Source of the DNA: Phytohabitans suffuscus
GTDB taxonomy: Bacteria > Actinomycetota > Actinomycetes > Mycobacteriales > Micromonosporaceae
NCBI RefSeq assembly: GCF_011764565.1
Contig: NZ_AP022871.1
Coordinates: 5,704,320-5,768,319 of the forward strand
Direction: 5' to 3'
DNA length: 64,000 nt
Below the pieces are notes generated by a model. That model was not told the origin of the DNA. It searched no databases and saw nothing but the letters and a program-made list of their open reading frames with translations. The first letter of the stretch is position 1, and each line of letters begins with the position of its first letter. Below are positions 58,251 through 64,000 of the stretch, piece by piece. The position numbers were made by a program, and so were the translations under genes.

Positions 58251-59366
58251 GTGGAGATGTGGGATGTGGCCGTCGTCGGCGGCGGCCCGGCGGGCCTTTC
58301 CGCCGCGTACGCCGCGGCGCGGGCCGGCGCACGCACCGTCGTGCTGGAGAAGGCCACCCATCCGCGGTACAAGACGTGCGGCGGCGGCCTGATCGGCACT
58401 TCGCTCGCCGCGGTGGGCGACCGGATCGAAGTGCCCGCCGACGACCACATCGACCGCGCCACGTTCACCCTCGACGGGCGCCGCGAGGTCAACCGCTCCA
58501 GCACCGCGCCGGTGCTGGCCATGGTGCGCCGGGAGGCGTTCGACCACGCGCTGCGCAAGGCCGCGGCCGACGCCGGGGCCGAGGTCCGCGAGCGCGCCAC
58601 CGTCCGCGGCCTGGACGACGCCGGCGGCCACGTCGTGGTCCGGCTGTCATCGGGTACGCCGGTCGCGGCGCGCGCCGTGATCGGGGCGGACGGGTCGTCG
58701 GGTATCACGTCCCGGCACGTCGGCGTCGCGTACGCGCAGGTCGACCTCGGCCTGGAGGTCGAGCTGCCGGTCCCGCCGCGGCTGCGCGAGCGGTGGCGCG
58801 GCCGGGTGCTGATCGACTGGGGCCCGATCCCCGGCTCGTACGCGTGGGTCTTCCCCAAGGGCGACCGCCTCACCGTCGGCGTGATCGCCGAGCGCGGCCG
58901 TGGCGAGGCCACGAAGACCTACCTGCGCCGCTTCGTCGAGCGGCTGGGCCTGTCCGGCATCGACCCGGTGCACGACTCCGGCCACCTGACCCGCTGCCGG
59001 ACCGCCGACTCCCCACTGCGCCACGGCCGCGTGCTGGTGGCCGGCGACGCGGGCGGCCTGCTGGAGCCGTGGACCCGCGAGGGCATCAGTTTCGCGCTCC
59101 GCTCCGGCACACTGGCCGGCGCGGCCGCCGCGGCCGGCGACCTGGCCCGCTACGAGGCCAGCGTGCACACCGAGCTAGGCCCCGAGCTGCGTGCTGGCCG
59201 CCGGCTGCTGGCCGCGTACACCCGCCGGCCGGGCGCCTTCCACGCGCTGCTCTCGACACAGCTGGGCTGGCGGCTGTTCGCGAGCTTCTGCCGCGGCGAG
59301 CCGGTACTCGTGAACGCCCTCCGCCACCGCACGGTCCGCGCCCTCCTCCGCGCCCTCAGCCTTTGA
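58251..59366 (+). CDS. Geranylgeranyl reductase family FAD-dependent oxidoreductase
   Basis: A 371-residue flavoprotein. The FAD motif is VAVVGGGPAGLSAAYAAARAG; CGGGLIGTSL (family Cys loop), ARAVIGADGSSGITSRH, the GWVF-like YAWVFPKGDRLTVGV and VLVAGDAGGLLEPWTREGIS follow. Members reduce isoprenoid chains such as those of menaquinone, phospholipids or chlorophyll. TATTGT (58238-58243) predicts a leaderless transcript from the GTG at 58251; ATG at 58257 is the alternative. Its stop codon lies within dispersed repeat copy B. Confidence 0.88.
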   Translation: MEMWDVAVVGGGPAGLSAAYAAARAGARTVVLEKATHPRYKTCGGGLIGTSLAAVGDRIEVPADDHIDRATFTLDGRREVNRSSTAPVLAMVRREAFDHALRKAAADAGAEVRERATVRGLDDAGGHVVVRLSSGTPVAARAVIGADGSSGITSRHVGVAYAQVDLGLEVELPVPPRLRERWRGRVLIDWGPIPGSYAWVFPKGDRLTVGVIAERGRGEATKTYLRRFVERLGLSGIDPVHDSGHLTRCRTADSPLRHGRVLVAGDAGGLLEPWTREGISFALRSGTLAGAAAAAGDLARYEASVHTELGPELRAGRRLLAAYTRRPGAFHALLSTQLGWRLFASFCRGEPVLVNALRHRTVRALLRALSL

Positions 59367-59423
59367 GCTACCGCGACGTCCGCGGTGGTCCGGACCGTTG
59401 CTCCCGCGGCCTCACCCTCCGCG
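59363..59423 (+). repeat. Dispersed 61-bp repeat, copy B
   Basis: 59 of 61 positions match copy A (21380-21440). The first bases contain the TGA stop of the flavoprotein gene. Confidence 0.9.
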
Positions 59424-59455
59424 CTTGTCCTTCGCTCGCACGGCTCGCGGTCGCG

Positions 59456-59487
59456 GATCGTGGTATGAACCTGCCCCCAGCGGGGCG
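59456..59487 (+). repeat. REP-like half element
   Basis: GATCGTGGTATGAACCTGCC and the following CAGCGGGGCG closely match 21930-21960 in the region that also carries copy A. No TACCACGATC partner follows, so half of the inverted pair is lost. Confidence 0.65.
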
Positions 59488-59683
59488 CGCGGGCGCGGTC
59501 GGTTGCCATCCGTCGCCGGACCGGTGGGGTTGGGGCGGCTGGCTTCGCGGCGGTCGGGCGGGTGCCCAGATTGGGACTTTCTGATCTGGTTCGCCCCGCC
59601 CGTTGGCACGTAACGGTTTGAAAACCCCGCCCAGGCTCTTGCGCTTTGACGCGCGCTTCAGTAAGAAATATTACCACTAACAG

Positions 59684-59700
59684 TTAAGTTTCTTTTCTGA
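59684..59700. promoter_or_regulatory. Candidate RpiR operator before the sugar operon
   Basis: TTAAGTTTCTTTTCTGA, 11 bases before the RpiR start, similar to 41901-41917 upstream of the GH3 gene. A further palindrome GTAAGAAATATTAC lies at 59661-59674. The whole stretch 59661-59700 is strikingly AT-rich. Confidence 0.5.
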
Positions 59701-59711
59701 AGGGCTTGCCG

Positions 59712-60632
59712 ATGGTCGAGCGCGAGGTGGATTGGCACGCGCCGACGGCGGTGGTCGACGCGTCGGTGATCCCCACCGTGCGCGCGAAGCTGCCGGAGTT
59801 CACCGGAGCGCTGCAGCGGGTGGCCGAGCTGGTGCTCGCCGATCCGGCGAGCGCTGCGCGGTCCACGATCGTCGAGCTGGCCGAGCGCAGCGGCACCTCG
59901 CCGGCCACCGTCACCCGGTTCTGCCGGGCCCTCGGCTTCGAGGGCTACGCGGACCTGCGGCTCGGCATCGCCGCCGAGACCGGACGGGCGCGGGCGGCCG
60001 GCTGGAGCGTCGACATCGGTCGCGAGATCGAGCCCGGCGACCCGCTGGAAAAGGTGCTGGAGCAGGTCATGGCGGCCGACACGCGCGCCATGCACGATAC
60101 GGCGGCGCTGCTCGACCTGTCCGAAGTGGAGCGAGCCGCGCAGGCCATCGCCGGGGCGTCGCGGGTCAGCATCTTCGGTGCCAGCGGCAGTGCGCTCGTC
60201 GGCGAGGAGATGCAGTTCAGCCTCCACCGTATCGGTGTGGCGGCGTGGGCGTGGACCGACGTCCACAACGGACTGGCCAGCGCGGCGCTCTCCCGACCGG
60301 GTGACGTGGCGCTCGGCATCTCCCACAGTGGACAGACCAGGGAGACCATCGAGATGCTCGCCGAGGCCGGCAGCCACGGCGCCACCACCATCGCACTCAC
60401 CAGCTTCCCCCGCTCGGCCCTCGCCGAGCTTGCCGACATCGTGCTCCTGACCGCCACCCAGGCCACCACGTTTCGGCCCGACGCGCTCTCCGCCCGCCAC
60501 CCGCAGCTCGTGGTCCTCGACCTGCTCTACGTGGCGGTCGCCCAGCGCACCCACCAACGCTCCCACGCGGCCTTTCAGCGCACCGCGCAGGCCGTGGATC
60601 CGCACAAGGCCGCGAAGCACCTCGGCCTCTGA
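59712..60632 (+). CDS. MurR/RpiR family transcriptional regulator
   Basis: A 306-residue regulator: an N-terminal HTH_6 domain (STIVELAERSGTSPATVTRFCRALGFEGYADLR) and a C-terminal SIS phosphosugar-binding domain (RVSIFGASGSALVGEEMQFS, ALGISHSGQTRETIEMLAEA). It senses sugar phosphates and controls the ABC operon downstream. ATG at 59712 with GAAGG eight bases upstream; a TTG at 59706 is in frame. Probably autoregulated through the site at 59684-59700. Confidence 0.92.
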   Translation: MVEREVDWHAPTAVVDASVIPTVRAKLPEFTGALQRVAELVLADPASAARSTIVELAERSGTSPATVTRFCRALGFEGYADLRLGIAAETGRARAAGWSVDIGREIEPGDPLEKVLEQVMAADTRAMHDTAALLDLSEVERAAQAIAGASRVSIFGASGSALVGEEMQFSLHRIGVAAWAWTDVHNGLASAALSRPGDVALGISHSGQTRETIEMLAEAGSHGATTIALTSFPRSALAELADIVLLTATQATTFRPDALSARHPQLVVLDLLYVAVAQRTHQRSHAAFQRTAQAVDPHKAAKHLGL

Positions 60633-60689
60633 CCTCCCCAGCACCGCGGGGGCAACGGAAAACACACCTATCACCACTTTGGAGGATCC

Positions 60690-61994
60690 GTGAGACACAG
60701 GATCGGTATCGCCGCGGCGCTCGCCGCGACGCTGCTGGGCGCGGCCGCGTGCGGCGGCTCCGACGAGGGCGGGGCCAACGACACCTCGGCCCAGGCCCTG
60801 GACGGCAAGGGCAAGACCATCAAGGTCTGGCTCATGGTGGACGCGCAGTCCAGCTGGAAGGAGGTCGTCGACGACGCGAACGCCCGGTTCACGGCGGCGA
60901 CCGGCGCCAACGTGACGGTCGAGTACCAGCAGTGGGCCAACCACCTCACCAAGCTGGACGCCACCCTCGCCGGCAACGACGTGCCCGACGTGGTCGAGCT
61001 CGGCAACACCGAGATGCCCAAGTACGTCTTCAGCGGCGCCTTCGCGGAGCTGGACAAGAACCGCTTCGAGAACTCGGCGAACTGGCTGCAGGGCCTGTCC
61101 GGCCCGTGCGAGCTGGACGGCAAGACCTACTGCGTGCCCTACTACGCCGGTGCCCGGGTGCTGATCTACCGCACCGACCTCTTCGAGGCCGCCGGTGTCA
61201 AGGCCCCGACCAGCTACGCCGAGCTGACCGCCGCGGCCGACGCGCTCAAGGCCAAGAACGGCGCCAGCAAGAAGTTCGCGACCTTCTACATGCCGGGCGC
61301 GTACTGGTACGCCGCGATGTCCTGGGTCTACGCCGAGGGCGGGCAGATCGCCAAGAAGGACGGCGACAAGTGGACCGGCACGCTCGCCGACCCGCAGGCG
61401 CAGGCCGGCCTGCAGAAGTGGGCCGACCTGGTCAAGGCGTACTCGGCCGGCGACGTGACCAAGGACGAGAACGACCAGGCGCAGATCTTCGCGCAGGGCG
61501 AGTCGGCGATGTTCTACGGCAACGGCTGGGAGGTCGGCGCCGCGCAGGAGCAGCGCAAGGACCCGAACGACCCGAACTCCGAGCTGGTCGCCACCAAGGT
61601 GAAGGACAAGGTCGCCGCGGCGCCGATGCCGGGCATCCCGTCCTTCCTCGGCGGCTCCGACATCGGTGTCACCGCGAAGAGCCAGAACCAGGCGCTCGGC
61701 GCTGAGTGGATCAAGTACTTCACCGACACCAAGGCGCAGGAGGCCCTGCTGGCCAAGGCCGTGCTGCCGAACGCGACCAACCTGCTCGACAAGGCCGCCA
61801 CGGTGAAGGGCAACGAGGCGACCGCGCTGGCCGCGAAGAGCAGCTGGTTCGTGCCGATGGCGGAGAAGTGGGCGGACGTCGAGAAGGCGGCCGTGCTGCA
61901 GCAGATGCTGCGTGACATCGTCACCGGCAAGAAGTCGGTGGCCGACGCGACCGCGTGGGCCGACGGCGAGATCGAGAAGACCCTCAACGGCTGA
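60690..61994 (+). CDS. ABC sugar transporter substrate-binding lipoprotein
   Basis: A 434-residue family 1 solute-binding protein. The signal peptide ends in the lipobox LGAAAC (Cys24), so it is lipid-anchored outside the membrane. The mature part has TIKVWLMVDAQSSWKEVVDD, ELGNTEMPKYVFSGAFAEL, YCVPYYAGARVLIYRTDLFE and WKAL-type helices near the end. The carbohydrate is unknown; a beta-glucoside would fit the proposed link to the GH3 enzyme. The GTG start follows TTGGAGGATCC. Confidence 0.9.
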   Translation: MRHRIGIAAALAATLLGAAACGGSDEGGANDTSAQALDGKGKTIKVWLMVDAQSSWKEVVDDANARFTAATGANVTVEYQQWANHLTKLDATLAGNDVPDVVELGNTEMPKYVFSGAFAELDKNRFENSANWLQGLSGPCELDGKTYCVPYYAGARVLIYRTDLFEAAGVKAPTSYAELTAAADALKAKNGASKKFATFYMPGAYWYAAMSWVYAEGGQIAKKDGDKWTGTLADPQAQAGLQKWADLVKAYSAGDVTKDENDQAQIFAQGESAMFYGNGWEVGAAQEQRKDPNDPNSELVATKVKDKVAAAPMPGIPSFLGGSDIGVTAKSQNQALGAEWIKYFTDTKAQEALLAKAVLPNATNLLDKAATVKGNEATALAAKSSWFVPMAEKWADVEKAAVLQQMLRDIVTGKKSVADATAWADGEIEKTLNG

Positions 61995-62127
61995 CCCGGT
62001 GCCGCGCCGCCCGCCACCCGCGGGCGGCGCGGCCCGCGAAGCCGCTCGCCGAGAGTCGACCGGTGCCCGGCGAGCCCAGCAGAGCCCGGTAAGCCAGCAA
62101 GCCCAGCAAGCTCCTGAAAGGAGAGCG

Positions 62128-63105
62128 ATGCACGCCGTCGACAGCCCGGCGACCGCGCCGCCGGAGCCGGTCGCGCCGTCCACACCAGACACACAAGGCG
62201 CCCGGGTACGGCGGCGTCGTCCCGAGTGGACACCCCTGTTTCTCGCCCTGCCCGCGCTGGTCCTGCTGGCCGCGCTCCTGGCCTACCCCCTCGGCCGGAT
62301 GGTCGTACTGTCCTTTCAGGACCTGCAGCTGCGGCACCTCTTCTCCGGCGCCACCCCGCCGTGGGTCGGCTTCGACAACTACACGCAGATCCTGACCGAC
62401 GGCGTCTTCTGGAGCGTGGTACTGCGTACCGCCGTCTTCACGGTCGTCTCGGTGAGCATCTCGATCGTGCTCGGGCTGGGGATCGCCCTGCTGATGGGGC
62501 GGGTCAGCAACGGTGTGCGGGTCGCGATGATGATCACGATGATGTTCGTCTGGGCGATCCCGCAGCTGGTCTCCGCGCAGATCTTCAAGTGGATGGTGGA
62601 CGCCGACTTCGGCGTGCTCAACTACCTGATCGACCAGATCCCGGGCGTCGACTTCGCCAACCACAGCTGGTTCGCCGACCCGACGCAGGGCTGGATCGTC
62701 ATCACCACGCTCGTCGTGTGGGCCGGCATCCCGTTCCTCGCGATCACCCTGCACGCCGGCCTCACCCAGGTGCCGCAGGAGCTGCGCGAGGCGGCGCTGG
62801 TCGACGGCGCGAACGCGTGGCAGTCGCTGCGCAACATCGTCCTGCCCATCCTGCGCCCCCTGCTGGTCATCGTGACCACGCTCTCGGTGATCTGGAACTT
62901 CGGCCTCTTCACCCAGGTCTGGGCGTTGCGGGACAGCAAGCCCGAGCAGGAGTACCAGACCCTCGCCACGTACGCGTTCACGCAGGCGTTCGGGCGCAGC
63001 GAGTACAGCCTCGGCTCGGCGATCTCGGTGGTGACGGTGCTGCTGATGCTCGGCGTGATGGCTTTCTACGTACGGCAGATGTTCCAGATTGGAGACGTCG
63101 ACTGA
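62128..63105 (+). CDS. ABC sugar transporter permease, MalF type
   Basis: A 325-residue permease with six predicted helices after a 35-residue Pro-rich cytoplasmic start. The EAA loop that docks the ATPase is ELREAALVDGANAWQSLRNI. ATG at 62128 with AAGGAG upstream. Its TGA shares a base with the next ATG (TGATG). No ATPase gene is in the operon, so a shared MsiK-type ATPase is expected. Confidence 0.92.
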   Translation: MHAVDSPATAPPEPVAPSTPDTQGARVRRRRPEWTPLFLALPALVLLAALLAYPLGRMVVLSFQDLQLRHLFSGATPPWVGFDNYTQILTDGVFWSVVLRTAVFTVVSVSISIVLGLGIALLMGRVSNGVRVAMMITMMFVWAIPQLVSAQIFKWMVDADFGVLNYLIDQIPGVDFANHSWFADPTQGWIVITTLVVWAGIPFLAITLHAGLTQVPQELREAALVDGANAWQSLRNIVLPILRPLLVIVTTLSVIWNFGLFTQVWALRDSKPEQEYQTLATYAFTQAFGRSEYSLGSAISVVTVLLMLGVMAFYVRQMFQIGDVD

Positions 63106-63950
63106 TGTCCACCACCCCGCGTTCCCAGCGCTCCCGTGCGGGCACGGTGGCCGCGAACACCGTCGGCGTGATCTTCGTCGTCGTGATGGCGTTCCCGGTC
63201 TACTGGGTGCTCAACACCGCCTTCAAGCCCGCCTCCGAGGTGCTGTCGTTCACGCCGTCGTTCTGGCCGCAGAACCCGACGCTGGACAACTTCAGGTCCG
63301 CCATCAAGGCGCCGTTCTTCCTCGTCGACCTCCGCAACGGCCTGATCATCACGTCGACCGCGGTGGCCGGCGCGATCGTGGTCGGCTTCCTCGCCGCGCT
63401 GGCGATCGCCCGGTTCCGCTTCTACGGCCGGCGCGCGCTCATCGTGGTGATCCTCGGCGTGCAGCTCGTGCCGCTGCTGGCCCTGCTCATCCCGCTCTAC
63501 CTGATGCTCAACCAGGCCAACCTCACCAACACCCTGTTCGGCGTCACGCTCGCCTACATCGTGCTGATCCTGCCGTACACCGTCTGGACGCTGCGCGGCT
63601 TCATCGCGGCGGTGCCGCGCGAGCTCGACGAGGCGGCGCTGGTCGACGGGTGCAGCCGGTGGCAGACCTTCTACCGGATCATCCTGCCGCTCACCGGTCC
63701 GGGCCTCGTGGCGACCTCGATCTACGGGTTCATCCAGGCGTGGAACGAGTTCATCGTCATCAACACGCTCAACAACCCGGAGACCCAGAACCTCATGGCC
63801 TGGCTCCTGCAGAACCAGACCCAGCGCGGCACCGCGTGGGGCCCGCTGATGGCCGGCGCCCTGATCACGTCGCTGCCGGTGGTCGTGTTCTTCCTGGTGG
63901 TCCAGCGCAACATCGCGGTCGGCCTCACGGCCGGCGCGGTCAAGGGCTGA
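63105..63950 (+). CDS. ABC sugar transporter permease, MalG type
   Basis: A 281-residue permease with six helices. It has VYWVLNTAFKPASEVL in the first periplasmic region and the EAA loop ELDEAALVDGCSRWQTFYRI. Coupled to the MalF-type gene by TGATG. It ends AVGLTAGAVKG, usual for the family. Confidence 0.92.
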   Translation: MSTTPRSQRSRAGTVAANTVGVIFVVVMAFPVYWVLNTAFKPASEVLSFTPSFWPQNPTLDNFRSAIKAPFFLVDLRNGLIITSTAVAGAIVVGFLAALAIARFRFYGRRALIVVILGVQLVPLLALLIPLYLMLNQANLTNTLFGVTLAYIVLILPYTVWTLRGFIAAVPRELDEAALVDGCSRWQTFYRIILPLTGPGLVATSIYGFIQAWNEFIVINTLNNPETQNLMAWLLQNQTQRGTAWGPLMAGALITSLPVVVFFLVVQRNIAVGLTAGAVKG

Positions 63951-64000
63951 CGACCTCGGCGGCGAGCGCGCGGACCACGGCGGACGGGCTCTGGCGGCCC
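63940..64000 (-). CDS. Possible 3' end of a convergent gene
   Basis: A minus-strand frame enters from the right edge and ends at the TGA at 63940-63942; the visible peptide is RQSPSAVVRALAAEVVSP. It would overlap the permease stop by 11 bases. Only about 20 codons are visible, so this is tentative. Confidence 0.3.
   Translation of the reverse strand, partial: GRQSPSAVVRALAAEVVSP

Overview
The window is high-GC DNA from an actinomycete. The extreme GC-rich codon use, frequent GTG/TTG starts, several apparently leaderless promoters (TANNNT about 6-7 bases before the start codon), LexA boxes of the TCGAAC-N4-GTTCGA type and the gene families present (SAV_6107 HEPN, ImuA'-ImuB-DnaE2, DUF3040, AfsR/SARP, LAL-type LuxR, HelD) all fit. 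Micromonosporaceae is my best guess, by inference. No rRNA, tRNA, CRISPR array or complete insertion sequence was found.

Layout. 1-11.7 kb: the end of a lycopene-cyclase-domain gene, a barstar-like gene, a prenyl diphosphate synthase behind an HTH regulator, metF, a CDP-alcohol phosphatidyltransferase, and a tightly overlapping minus-strand carotenoid operon (EamA transporter, YbaK, CrtA-like monooxygenase, GNAT, CruF, glycosyltransferase, CrtI/CrtD desaturase). 11.7-20.6 kb: an SOS mutagenesis cassette (SAV_6107 HEPN, imuA', imuB, dnaE2) with two LexA boxes, split by a lower-GC, oppositely oriented two-gene module encoding an OLD/RecF-like ATPase and a TOPRIM-like protein. This is the best candidate for an undescribed system. 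20.6-26.6 kb: a membrane protein, a 1.3-kb gene-free repeat region, an MMPL transporter, a small unknown and a lysin-like protein. 26.7-30.5 kb: methyltransferase, phosphodiesterase, dinB, DUF3040. 30.9-36 kb: a MoxR-DUF58-transglutaminase operon. 36-39.4 kb: leuS behind a leucine leader-peptide attenuator, then a copper chaperone behind a CsoR-like operator.

39.4-54.5 kb: a 115-bp MITE, a second SOS-boxed dinB, a quinone oxidoreductase, a GH3 beta-glucosidase, an AfsR-type regulator, an endonuclease III-like protein, a small secreted peptide, a LAL-type LuxR regulator, a LacI regulator with twin operators, and small unknown genes. 54.9-64 kb: a HelD-like RNA polymerase recycling factor, a nucleoside hydrolase, a geranylgeranyl-reductase-type flavoprotein, and a sugar ABC uptake operon led by an RpiR regulator. 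A sequence motif upstream of the RpiR gene also occurs upstream of the GH3 gene, so glucoside uptake and hydrolysis may share control.

Two cross-cutting observations. Six otherwise convincing genes (crtI/D, dnaE2, tgpA, moxR, the second dinB, helD) each lack exactly one base in a G/C run, which looks more like systematic assembly error than decay; I annotate them as full-length genes with a frameshift. Also, several genes end in short tandem duplications that copy their own stop codon, and dispersed repeats occur in three intergenic regions.
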